Origin: Gemmatimonadota bacterium
GTDB lineage: Bacteria; Gemmatimonadota; Gemmatimonadetes; Longimicrobiales; Gaopeijiaceae
Length of the DNA stretch: 64,000 bases
Direction of reading: 5' to 3'
Assembly: GCA_041390125.1 (NCBI GenBank)
Contig: JAWKQN010000006.1
Coordinates: 62,001 to 126,000, forward strand
The position numbers and the translations under genes are program-made. Under the pieces are notes generated by a model that worked only from the letters and a program-made list of their open reading frames with translations, ran no database searches and was not told the origin of the DNA. Of the stretch, positions 44,804 through 52,954 are shown in pieces; position 1 is the first letter of the stretch; each line of letters starts with the position of its first letter.

Positions 44804-46039
44804 TCACAGGTTGGGATTGACCCGCTGCTCCTGCTCCGAGATCGGGAAGCAGGTGTCGCGACCGGCCGAGAACGGATCGGCCACGACGCCGCCGGCCTGC
44901 TCCCACCGACGCAGGTCCCAGAGGCGGCGGCCTTCCAGCCACAGGGTGGCGGCGCGCTCCATCCGGAGCAGCGCCCAGGCTTCGGCCTCGGTGGCCGGCT
45001 CCGTCAGGGCCGTCATGCCGAATTCATCCCGGGCGTCATTGAGGAGCGCCGTCATTCCCGCGATGTCGCCATCGCGTAGCGCCGCTTCCGCCCTCAGCAC
45101 CAGCATCTCGGTTCCCTTGGTCAGCGCGAGGTCGTCGTCTTCTGTCTGCAGCTTGAGCTGCTGATAGAAATCCGTCTCCCCGTCCTGCCCCTTGGACACC
45201 TGGCCGTTGTTGTCGAACACGATCCGCCACGGCACGCGCGGATCGTCCGGGTCGTTGGTCTCCCACATGGTGTTGAAGACCGTGAACTCCTTGCGGCTGT
45301 AGGTCTCGAAGACCAGGTCGTTGCTCACGGCCCCGACGGCGGTGCTATAGACGGCGTCGTACTCGAAGTCCGCCGGCACCTGCTGCGCGTCCGCGACCGC
45401 CTGGCCCCAGTTGCCCAGCCACGCGCGCACGGAGGCGCGGCCCCCGTAGGCGGCGTTGACGATCGCGGCCTGGTTGGCGGCCCCACCCACGGCGATGGCG
45501 CGTGTGAACAGTGAATCCGCGCGCACGAAGTGCTCGCTGTTGGGCACCTCGGGTCCGCCATCGATGGTGCTCGTGCATTGCCACTCACCCAGCGTCCGGT
45601 TGGCGAACCCCGCCAACAGGTAGGCGCGCGCCACGTCGGCGTTGCGCTCGTACTCGGACGGCTCCAGCAGGGTGGAGATCCGGCGCAGGCCGTCCTCCGC
45701 AACCCAGCGCGCCTGCTGCAGCGTCCCGTACTCGCCGTCCCAGTCCGCCGGCGTGTCGGTGAGCTCGCCTCTCGGGTAGGTCCCGAAGTCGTAGCTTCCG
45801 CCGTGCCAGAGCTCGCCGGACGCCAGCAGGACGTTCTGCAGCGAGCCGTCGATGGACTGGGTCAGGTCATACGACATCCCGGCCACGATGCCCGGCACCG
45901 CGTCCCGGGTGTTCAGGTCCCCATCCGCGATGCGGCCCGGGGCTTCGACGTCCAAGGACAGCACGTCGGAACAGGCCACCGCGGGCGCCAGCAGCGCCAG
46001 GGCGAATCCGTAGCGGATCATGGTTGAAATCGTATTCAT
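44804..46039 (-). CDS. SusD/RagB-family outer-membrane lipoprotein
   Basis: A 411-residue surface lipoprotein, partner of the adjacent SusC-like transporter. The lipobox is LLAPAVAC. The helical TPR-like fold of the family shows in ARAYLLAGFANRTLGEWQC and in the C-terminal ERAATLWLEGRRLWDLRRWE, a SusD hallmark. It probably caps the barrel and binds ligand; the ligand (glycan, peptide or other) is not evident. ATG 46039 is preferred to ATG 46048: the GAGGAGG abuts the latter but lies 9 nt from the former. The gene starts about 15 nt after the susC stop. Confidence 0.88.
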   Translation of the reverse strand: MNTISTMIRYGFALALLAPAVACSDVLSLDVEAPGRIADGDLNTRDAVPGIVAGMSYDLTQSIDGSLQNVLLASGELWHGGSYDFGTYPRGELTDTPADWDGEYGTLQQARWVAEDGLRRISTLLEPSEYERNADVARAYLLAGFANRTLGEWQCTSTIDGGPEVPNSEHFVRADSLFTRAIAVGGAANQAAIVNAAYGGRASVRAWLGNWGQAVADAQQVPADFEYDAVYSTAVGAVSNDLVFETYSRKEFTVFNTMWETNDPDDPRVPWRIVFDNNGQVSKGQDGETDFYQQLKLQTEDDDLALTKGTEMLVLRAEAALRDGDIAGMTALLNDARDEFGMTALTEPATEAEAWALLRMERAATLWLEGRRLWDLRRWEQAGGVVADPFSAGRDTCFPISEQEQRVNPNL

Positions 46040-46053
46040 CGTCTCCATCCTCC

Positions 46054-49000
46054 TCAGAATGTCGCGCGGATGGAGAACAGGAAGGTGCGCGGCGCCGGGA
46101 CCTGGTAGTACTCCCGCCGGCCGTAGTCCGTGGCACCGTCGTAGATCCCGCCTTCGGCCCGGTCCTGGAAGTCTTCAACTTCCGGATCCACGCCCGAGTA
46201 ATCCGTCCAGCGGATCAGATTGACCCCCGACAGCGTGACGCTGGCGCGCGACGCCCACCGGCTCACCCACTCGCTCGGCAGGTTGTAGGTGAGCGAGACG
46301 CTCCGGAGCTTCCAGAAGTCGGCTTTCTCGATCCAGTAGGACGCGTCGTGCCCGCCGTACAGGTTGGTGGCGCAGCGCGCGCGATCCATGGCGTTGACGT
46401 CATTGAGCGCGCTCGCATCTCCGGCGCGGGACGCGAAGATCTTCTCCTGGATCCCGTAGCAGGGATACCAGACGCCGCGGCGTCCGTTCTGGTAGCCGGT
46501 GTAGTTGGGCAGGTAGTGCCCACCCTGGTGTTCGAACAGGATGTCGGCCAGGATGCTCTGGCCCAGCGACAGGCTGGAGTTGAGCCCGATGATCCGCGTG
46601 GGGTTCACCGCGCCGATGAATGCGTCCTGTTCAATGACCGGATCGGCGAAGTCGTCCGGGTTCGTGACCACCAGTCCGTAGTAGGACGGCACGGGGTCAC
46701 CCTCGCGGATGCCCGCCAGGTTGTCGGCGTCCAGGTTCTGACCGCCCAGGTCCACCGCTTCGTTGCTGTTGAACGCCAGGTTGCCGCGGACGCGCCACTC
46801 CAGGCTCTCGCTCTGCAGCAGCGTGGCACTCAACTGGAACTCGTAGCCGGACCCCTTGATCTCACCCACGTTCTCGACGCGCGTGTTCAGGAAGCCCTGC
46901 GACGGCGGGTACCGCACCGGGACCAGCGCATCCGTGGTGCGCGTGTTGTAGTAGGTCGCCTCGGCGCCGAACCGCCCCTCCAGGAAGGAGGCGTCGAAGC
47001 CCACCTCGATCTCCCGCGTGCGCTCCGGACCCACCTCGTCGTTGCCGATCTCGCCAGGAGTGAAGCCCGGGGAGCCCTCGTCACCGGTCACGGGGGACCA
47101 GGTGCGGAGCTTGTCGAACGCACCCGGGGCCTTTCCGGACTCACCCATGGCGGCGCGCAGCTTGAACGCGTCGAACCAGTCCGTGGGCCAGAACTCGTAG
47201 TCCGAAAGGATCCAGGACAGGCTGACCTTGGGATAGTACTGGAGCCCGAAGTCATCACCGAACGCCGAGTTCCCGTCGACGCGCAGACCCAGCGTCAGGA
47301 ACAACCGGTCCTGGTAGCCCAGCCCTTCCTGCAGGAAGAACCCGGCGTTGGTGGTGGCCACGGTGGCGTCGGTGACGCCCGTGGAGCCACCGCCCGAAGT
47401 GAGCGTGGGCTTGCCGGGTCCGGCGAAGTCCTGGGTGCTCACGAACTTGTTGCGGTTGCGGTCGCGGAAGATCTGACCGCCCCAGGAGAACGTGGAGCTG
47501 ATCGCCGAGCCGAACGTGTTCTGGAAGGAGCCGGCGTAGTCCACCGAGAGCTTCGACCGATACTGCGTGGACGAGCTGTAGTACCCGCCGGGATTACGCA
47601 GGTAGCCGAAGGGTTCCCACTCCTCGGACTCGAAGCTCAGGTAGTCCCAGCCCACCGAGAACCGGTTGCTCAGGCCTTCGACGGGGTTGTAGCTCAGGAC
47701 CAGACCGGTCGTGTAACGGTCGCTGGTCCCCGTGTTCTCCGAGTCGAACAGGTACCCGTTGGACGCACACAGGACGCTGACGTTGACGCAGTCTTCGCCC
47801 TTGCCGCCCTTGAAGTTCCCGTTGGTGCCCCGCCCCACGTTGAGCAGGAAGCCGTTCGCGTTGTTGCCGTCCTCGATGAAGCGGCTCGCGCGGCGCGTGT
47901 AGGCGGTGTTGAGCGCGATGCTCAGGTCCTCGATGGGCTGGAAGTCCAGGTTGCCCCGGAACCCGCCGTCGCGGGAGCGCTGCGTCTCCAGCGTGCCGTT
48001 TGCGTCCGAGTAGTTGCCGGACACGTAGTAGGAAACGCGCTCGGAGCCGCCGCGCACGGACAGGCCGTAGCGCTGCTGCACGCCGTTCTGGAACCAGCGA
48101 CCCGAGGAGGGACAGGTCGGGTCCTCGAAGAAGACCTTCTCCCCCGCCGTGCTGCGGCTCATCGACAGACCGTACATGTCCTCGGTCCGGCCGCAGCGCG
48201 TGAACAACTCGGTGGGATCTCCGTCCGGACCGACCTGGCCCATGTTGGAGACGCCCACGCTGAGGTCGGCGTTCCAGATGGGGGCGCCGGCCACGCCGCG
48301 CTTGGTGAAGATCTGGATGACGCCGCCGGCGGCCTCCGTCCCGTACAGCGTGGTGGCCGACGCGCCCTTGATGACCTCGACCCGCTCGATGTCCTCGGCC
48401 GAGATGTCCTGCAACGGCGAGATGGCCTGACGGGCGGCCCCGCCAATCGAGATGGGCTGGTTGTAGACCCGGACGCCGTCGATGTAGATGAGGGGCTCAG
48501 GCGCCTGGGAGGCCGTGTTCTGACCGCGGATGCGGATGGTCCCGCCGGTACCCGGCTGGCCCTGCGCCTGCACCACCGTGACGCCCGGGATCCGGCCGCC
48601 GATGATGTTCTCCGGGTTGGTGACGGGTGCGAACTCGAGCTCCCGCGAGGTGACGGCGTCCAGCGCGTTGCCGACCTCCTTGGCCCGTACCTCCGCGGCC
48701 GTGCCCGTCACGACGATCTCGTCGAGCGCGATGGCGGTCTCGGCCAGGTTGAAGTCGGCCGTGGCCGTGCCGCCCGCCGCGAGCGTGATCTGCTGGGTGC
48801 CGGCCACGTAGCCCAGGAGCTCCACACGAACGGTGTGCGTGCCCGCAGGGGCGTTCAGGATCAGGTAGCGGCCGTCGGCGTTGGTCAGGCCTCCGATGCG
48901 GAGGCCTTCGACGAACACCTGTGCGCCGGAAAGAGGCCGGTTGGTGGCTTCCGCCACGACCCGGCCCACGATGCGGCCGGTCTCCTGGGCTGCCAGGTCG

Positions 49001-49071
49001 GCCGTGAACGGTCCCGCGAGCAGCGCCAAGGCGGCCGCCCAACGGGCCCATGCAGACGATCGATGTCTCAT
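46054..49071 (-). CDS. SusC/RagA-family TonB-linked outer-membrane transporter
   Basis: A 1005-residue TonB-dependent receptor. It has a signal peptide (AALALLAGPFTADLAAQ) and an N-terminal carboxypeptidase-like domain (about 30-115, GRVVAEATNRPLSGAQVFVE). The plug domain contains EIVVTGTAAEVRAKEVGNAL, GRIPGVTVVQAQGQPG and VEVIKGASATTLYGTEAAGG. A 22-strand-type barrel follows and ends in the aromatic FLFSIRATF. It imports a substrate bound by SusD using TonB energy. The ATG at 49071 has a good site (GGAGAGG). The leader is long and highly structured (see 49084-49201). Confidence 0.93.
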   Translation of the reverse strand: MRHRSSAWARWAAALALLAGPFTADLAAQETGRIVGRVVAEATNRPLSGAQVFVEGLRIGGLTNADGRYLILNAPAGTHTVRVELLGYVAGTQQITLAAGGTATADFNLAETAIALDEIVVTGTAAEVRAKEVGNALDAVTSRELEFAPVTNPENIIGGRIPGVTVVQAQGQPGTGGTIRIRGQNTASQAPEPLIYIDGVRVYNQPISIGGAARQAISPLQDISAEDIERVEVIKGASATTLYGTEAAGGVIQIFTKRGVAGAPIWNADLSVGVSNMGQVGPDGDPTELFTRCGRTEDMYGLSMSRSTAGEKVFFEDPTCPSSGRWFQNGVQQRYGLSVRGGSERVSYYVSGNYSDANGTLETQRSRDGGFRGNLDFQPIEDLSIALNTAYTRRASRFIEDGNNANGFLLNVGRGTNGNFKGGKGEDCVNVSVLCASNGYLFDSENTGTSDRYTTGLVLSYNPVEGLSNRFSVGWDYLSFESEEWEPFGYLRNPGGYYSSSTQYRSKLSVDYAGSFQNTFGSAISSTFSWGGQIFRDRNRNKFVSTQDFAGPGKPTLTSGGGSTGVTDATVATTNAGFFLQEGLGYQDRLFLTLGLRVDGNSAFGDDFGLQYYPKVSLSWILSDYEFWPTDWFDAFKLRAAMGESGKAPGAFDKLRTWSPVTGDEGSPGFTPGEIGNDEVGPERTREIEVGFDASFLEGRFGAEATYYNTRTTDALVPVRYPPSQGFLNTRVENVGEIKGSGYEFQLSATLLQSESLEWRVRGNLAFNSNEAVDLGGQNLDADNLAGIREGDPVPSYYGLVVTNPDDFADPVIEQDAFIGAVNPTRIIGLNSSLSLGQSILADILFEHQGGHYLPNYTGYQNGRRGVWYPCYGIQEKIFASRAGDASALNDVNAMDRARCATNLYGGHDASYWIEKADFWKLRSVSLTYNLPSEWVSRWASRASVTLSGVNLIRWTDYSGVDPEVEDFQDRAEGGIYDGATDYGRREYYQVPAPRTFLFSIRATF

Positions 49072-49083
49072 GTGTCCTCTCCA

Positions 49084-49201
49084 GCGGAGCGGCCCCGGTC
49101 CGGTGGCGCGCTCCGCGTCTTCAGGGTGGAGTCGGGTGATCTCGGTGTGGGCGGGAGACACCGAGATGGATCCGTCTGGCAGTGCGCCAGTTGTCTGAAG
49201 A
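49084..49201 (-). ncRNA. Structured 5' leader of susC; candidate cis-regulatory RNA
   Basis: Read as minus-strand RNA. P1 (UCUUCAG at 49195-49201 with CUGAAGA at 49118-49124, 7 bp) encloses P3 (CUGGC/GCCAG, 49176-49190) and P2 (AUCUCGGUGU/ACACCGAGAU, 10 bp, 49139-49167). This gives a three-way junction. One base later P4 (GCGGAGCG/CGCUCCGC, 49084-49116) ends directly before UGGAGAGGACAC and the AUG. All arms are exact complements in the sequence. Aptamer plus expression platform is an inference; no known riboswitch class fits. Confidence 0.5.
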
Positions 49202-49275
49202 AGTACGTCCCTCCCGCGTCGCTCCTGTCAGGGTCACAGAGGGCTCGACGTTCAGCGTTGGGAGGAAGCCGAGCC

Positions 49276-49305
49276 ACGATATCCGGAACGGCCCGCCATC
49301 GTCAA
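49276..49305 (-). promoter_or_regulatory. Candidate promoter of the susCD genes
   Basis: Minus-strand -35 TTGACG (49300-49305), 18-bp spacer, -10 TATCGT (49276-49281). The -35 box overlaps the mobA stop codon. Start of transcription near 49269 would give a leader of about 200 nt. Confidence 0.5.
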
Positions 49306-49988
49306 GGCGGCGCGACACGACGCGACGGATCGATGCGCGGCGCCCGCGGCTCAGGGTCCCGCTGCCCCCGAGCCCGATGCGCGCGATCGAGATCCTCGGG
49401 GGTGTTCACGTTGAGGAGGGGCGAAACCCCGTCGCGGTCGTCCACCACGACCCAGTCCGGCGCGAGGGTCTCGACGAACGCGAGGACGGCCCGCCCCCCT
49501 CCGGCCAGCCAGGTCTGCAGACCGCTGCGGACACGCGCGTCATACCAGCCACACAAGGGCTGACGGGTCCCATCGGCGGCCGACGCCAGGATGGCCTGCG
49601 GCGCGTCCGAACCGGCGGGCTGCAACCGCGACAGGTGGGCCGGCTCGACCAGCGGCAGATCCACCGCGAGGACCAGCACCCCGGACAGCCCGCGCCGCTC
49701 CGCGTCGCGCAGCCCGGCCAGGAGCCCGCCCAGCGGGCCCACGTCGGGGAGCGGATCGAGCACACGGGGCAGCCCTGCCCCGCCCGGACCGGGCCCGTCG
49801 GACGTGTCCTCCCGCGCGGAAGGGTCGTCCGCCCCCACCGACACCACGACGTGCGGGGTGACCGCGCGCAGCGTCCGGGTGGCCCGCTCCAGCAGGGCGT
49901 GGCCCTCCAGGACGGCCGCGCGCTTGTCGCTGCCGAACCGGCGGGAGCGTCCTCCCGCCAGCACCACCCCGAGGGGTGGGGCGCTCAT
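49302..49988 (-). CDS. mobA: Molybdenum cofactor guanylyltransferase MobA
   Basis: A 228-residue enzyme that attaches GMP to molybdopterin, giving the MGD cofactor of the DMSO-reductase family. The nucleotide loop is GVVLAGGRSRRFGSDK; VLAVDLPLVEPAHL holds the metal-binding Asp; NVNTPEDLDRA is the C-terminal family motif. The ATG at 49988 overlaps the fdhD stop by 4 nt, linking cofactor and sulfuration steps. Confidence 0.93.
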   Translation of the reverse strand: MSAPPLGVVLAGGRSRRFGSDKRAAVLEGHALLERATRTLRAVTPHVVVSVGADDPSAREDTSDGPGPGGAGLPRVLDPLPDVGPLGGLLAGLRDAERRGLSGVLVLAVDLPLVEPAHLSRLQPAGSDAPQAILASAADGTRQPLCGWYDARVRSGLQTWLAGGGRAVLAFVETLAPDWVVVDDRDGVSPLLNVNTPEDLDRAHRARGQRDPEPRAPRIDPSRRVAPP

Positions 49989-50842
49989 GGCAGGCGGACG
50001 CGCCCGGCGCCCGCGTACACGTTGAAGTCGCCGCCGCGCGCGAAGCCCAGCAGGGTGACATGGAAGCGCTCGGCCATCTCCACGGCGAGGGAGGAGGGGG
50101 CCCCCACCGCGACGACCGTGGCGAGCCCGGCGCGCACGGCCTTCTGCAGGATCTCGAAGGAGGCGCGTCCGCTGATCGCGAGCACCGCGCGCGCCGCCGG
50201 CAGGCCACCCTCCAGCAGGAGCGCGCCCACCGCCTTGTCGACGGCGTTGTGGCGCCCCACGTCCTCGCGCACCACCGGCGGCTGATCCGCGCGGAACACG
50301 CCCGCGGCGTGCAGGCCGCCGGTACGCGCGAACAGCGACTGGTGCTCGCGGAGCTGCCCGGGAAGCGCGCCCAGCCATTCGGCGTCCCAGCGCTCGCCCA
50401 GGTCGGGCAGCGCGGCGCAGCCGATCTCCTCGACGGCGTCCAGCGAGGCCTTCCCGCACACCCCGCAGCTGGAGCTCACGTAGAAGTTGCGCTCGAGGCG
50501 GGAGAGGTCGGGCAGCGCGGCGCCCGGTCGGAGCGAGACCGTCACCACGTTGTAGGTGCGCTGCTCCTCGGACGTGCAGTAGGCGATCTCGCGGACCTGG
50601 GCGCGCGTGTCCAGCACGCCCTCGCCGTACAGGAAGCCGGCCGCGAGCTCGAAGTCCGCGCCGGGCGTGCGCATCGTGACCGCGATGGCGCGCGGCGAGG
50701 CTGCAGCGCCGCCCGTGGCCGGGAGCTCGAGCCGGATCTCGAGCGGCTCCTCGATGGCCAGCTCGTCGCGCGCGGCGGTGGCCGTGTGATCGCGCACGCG
50801 CACGACCTCCGAGCGCTTCGCGCCCTTGCGCTCACCCAGCAT
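49985..50842 (-). CDS. fdhD: Formate dehydrogenase sulfurtransferase FdhD
   Basis: A 285-residue sulfur carrier that sulfurates the Mo-bisMGD of formate dehydrogenase. The persulfide-carrying cysteine motif is SSSCGVCGKAS; MRTPGADFELAAGFLYGEG and REDVGRHNAVDKAVG are typical. Paired with mobA through a 4-nt overlap. No formate dehydrogenase subunit is encoded in the window, so its client lies elsewhere. Confidence 0.95.
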   Translation of the reverse strand: MLGERKGAKRSEVVRVRDHTATAARDELAIEEPLEIRLELPATGGAAASPRAIAVTMRTPGADFELAAGFLYGEGVLDTRAQVREIAYCTSEEQRTYNVVTVSLRPGAALPDLSRLERNFYVSSSCGVCGKASLDAVEEIGCAALPDLGERWDAEWLGALPGQLREHQSLFARTGGLHAAGVFRADQPPVVREDVGRHNAVDKAVGALLLEGGLPAARAVLAISGRASFEILQKAVRAGLATVVAVGAPSSLAVEMAERFHVTLLGFARGGDFNVYAGAGRVRLP

Positions 50843-50926
50843 CGGTGACGCCCCTCCGGTGTGCGCGTCGCGGCTCGGACCGCTGCGTCCGCATGTGCAC
50901 GATGGACCCTGCGCGGCGCGGCCCGA

Positions 50927-51427
50927 CTACCAGCCGAGCACGATGCGCGGGATCGCGATCGCCAGCCACCCGAGCACGGCGGTGATCACGGTCTTGCCGG
51001 TGCTGATGTCCAGCGCTTGCCGGAGACCGACGATGCCCGCCGCCAGCATCCAGAACGGGAGCACGATCCCCACGCCCCAGCGCACGAGCGGGAGCAACCC
51101 CAGGATGGCGAGCACGCCCGGCGCCTGCGCGAACCCGAGGGTGCGGAGCACCTCACCCCAGGTGGCGCGCCCGTCGAAGAGTCGGGTGCCGATGAGATAC
51201 GTGACGCCGGCCCACACGGCCCAGCCCGCGAGCGCGGCCAACGCGCCCGTGATCATCCCGCTGCGACTGCCCCAGTGTCCGATCGCCTGACACGCGGCCA
51301 CGACCACCACGACCAGCGCGGCCTGTCCGGTGGCGGTCTCGTCGGCCTCCACCTCCTCGAAGGTGTCGACGTCGAGGAGCGCGGCGCCGGTCATGCGTTG
51401 CGTGAGCGAGCGGGGCTGGCTGTCCAT
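50927..51427 (-). CDS. YIP1-family membrane protein
   Basis: A 166-residue integral membrane protein with about four to five TM helices (ALVVVVVAACQAIG, ALAALAGWAVWAGVTYLIG, APGVLAILGLLPL, FWMLAAGIVGLRQAL and the C-terminal VITAVLGWLAIAIP). The segment EVLRTLGFAQAPGVLAIL and the WMLAAGIVGLRQALDIS helix fit the Yip1 domain. Role unknown in bacteria. ATG 51427 is chosen over GTG 51436 because a GAGGTGA site lies upstream of it. The 129 nt to the divergent cytochrome gene show no convincing promoter. Confidence 0.75.
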   Translation of the reverse strand: MDSQPRSLTQRMTGAALLDVDTFEEVEADETATGQAALVVVVVAACQAIGHWGSRSGMITGALAALAGWAVWAGVTYLIGTRLFDGRATWGEVLRTLGFAQAPGVLAILGLLPLVRWGVGIVLPFWMLAAGIVGLRQALDISTGKTVITAVLGWLAIAIPRIVLGW

Positions 51428-51556
51428 GGCGATCACCTCGCGCAGAGGGGGGTGGGGCCGTCCTGGGGGGAACGTACCCCGGGGTCGGCGGCTCCGCAGG
51501 AGCAGGGCACGCCTCCACGCTTGACACTACGGAAGCGCCGTCCGAGGGTTTGGCCC

Positions 51557-52954
51557 ATGCGTACCCTCGTCCTCCCCGCGAGTGGCGTCCCCGCCCTCGT
51601 GGCGGTGGGCGCGGGTCCCGGGCGGTGTTCCGGCCCGAAGCCGTCGCGGCGCCGGTTCGCGGGCCTCGGGGCGCTGGCCGCGTCCCTCCTGCTGGGCCTT
51701 CCCGCTCCGCTCCGCGCCCAGGCCGGTCCCGAGCTGGCCTCGGCGCTCGGGTGTGGGGCCTGTCACGCCGGGATGCCCGAGCCCGGCGCCGCCCGGACGG
51801 GGGCGCCCGCGCTCGGCCCCGGCGCTCCTCCGCTGGAGGCCGCGTTCGTCTTCGCGTACCTGGCCGATCCTGCGCCCCGCCGCCCCGAGCTGGCGCCGGC
51901 CCGGATGCCGGACTTCCGTCTCGACGAAGGCGAGCGCCTCGCCCTGGCCCTCCACCTGGGCACGGAGCCCGAGGCCCTGGCCGACGTGCGCGCCCGCCAC
52001 CCGCAGGTGGACGCCGCGCGGGGCGCGCGCATCTACGACGTGTTGGGGTGCGCGGGCTGCCATGCGAGCCCGAACGACGACGCGCTGTCCCCGCAGGTCG
52101 GGCCGGATCTGTCGCGGGAGGGTGCACGGGTGCGCGGGGACTGGCTCCGCGGCTTCCTGGTGGATCCCGCACCGGTGCGGGGTCCGGCGCACGCCACTGC
52201 GCCGGGGGCCCGGATGCCGGACTTCCGCCTGAGCGCCGAGGAGACCGAAGCGCTCGCCGACTTCCTGGAGCGCCAGGGCCAGGCGCGCGCCGAGGCGCCC
52301 GCGGCCCTCACGCCGTTCGCGGCGGCCCGCACGCGCCGGCTGTTCGAGGATCGCGCGGCGTGCCTGGGCTGCCACGTTGCCTTCGGCGAGGGTGGAGGGC
52401 TGGCTCCGCCGCTGTCGGGCCTCGCCGCCCGCCTGCGGCCGGGGTTCGTGGTGGAGATGATCCGCGACCCGCAGGCCGCGGCACCCGGCGCGCCAATGCC
52501 GCAGCAGGCGGTGGCGGCCCGCGACGCCGAAGCGCTCGCGGCTCTGCTGCTCTCCGATCCCTCGCCCCGCCCGGAGGGGGTCGCCCGCTCGCTGGCCGAT
52601 CCCACCCATCCGGCCTGGACCGCGCTCGCACACACGGAAGTGGAAGGGGCCGCGCTGTATGCGCGCTGGTGCGCGTCGTGTCACGGCGCGGACGGACGCT
52701 CCAACGGCTGGAACGCGGCGACGCTCCCCACGCCGCCCGCCGTCCACGCCGACCCCGAGCGCATGGGCGCGCGCCCCGACGACACCCTGTACGACGGCAT
52801 CCACGCGGGCGCCTGGGTGCTGGATGGCAGCCCACGCATGCCGCCGTTCGGGTCGCTCCTGGACGACGCGCAGATCCGTGCGCTGGTGGCGTACATCCGC
52901 ACCCTCTGTGCGTGCACGCAGCCGGCCTGGGCGGGAGAGGCTCCCGATGCGTGA
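51557..52954 (+). CDS. Tetrahaem c-type cytochrome with four class-I-like domains
   Basis: A 465-residue exported cytochrome. The N-terminus has an Arg-rich leader and hydrophobic stretch (RRRFAGLGALAASLLLGLPA), possibly Tat-like. Four haem motifs are present: CGACH (66-70), CAGCH (165-169), CLGCH (269-273) and CASCH (372-376). Each is followed about 40-60 residues later by a Met segment (RMPDF, RMPDF, PMPQQ, RMPPF) suited to be the sixth ligand, so it looks like four fused class-I cytochrome domains. It probably acts as a periplasmic electron wire. GAGGG site 8 nt before ATG. It overlaps the next cytochrome gene by 8 nt. Confidence 0.85.
   Translation: MRTLVLPASGVPALVAVGAGPGRCSGPKPSRRRFAGLGALAASLLLGLPAPLRAQAGPELASALGCGACHAGMPEPGAARTGAPALGPGAPPLEAAFVFAYLADPAPRRPELAPARMPDFRLDEGERLALALHLGTEPEALADVRARHPQVDAARGARIYDVLGCAGCHASPNDDALSPQVGPDLSREGARVRGDWLRGFLVDPAPVRGPAHATAPGARMPDFRLSAEETEALADFLERQGQARAEAPAALTPFAAARTRRLFEDRAACLGCHVAFGEGGGLAPPLSGLAARLRPGFVVEMIRDPQAAAPGAPMPQQAVAARDAEALAALLLSDPSPRPEGVARSLADPTHPAWTALAHTEVEGAALYARWCASCHGADGRSNGWNAATLPTPPAVHADPERMGARPDDTLYDGIHAGAWVLDGSPRMPPFGSLLDDAQIRALVAYIRTLCACTQPAWAGEAPDA

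Noticed and set aside
49072..49201. Match of the susC leader to a cobalamin riboswitch (because of GCACUGCCAG and GGUGU-like segments)
   Set aside because: The ordered conserved boxes of that class, including the B12 box, are not present, and the junction layout differs.
51521..51556. TTGACA at 51521 as -35 box of the tetrahaem cytochrome promoter
   Set aside because: No acceptable -10 lies 16-18 bp downstream; that stretch is the ribosome-binding site (GAGGG) and would leave almost no leader.
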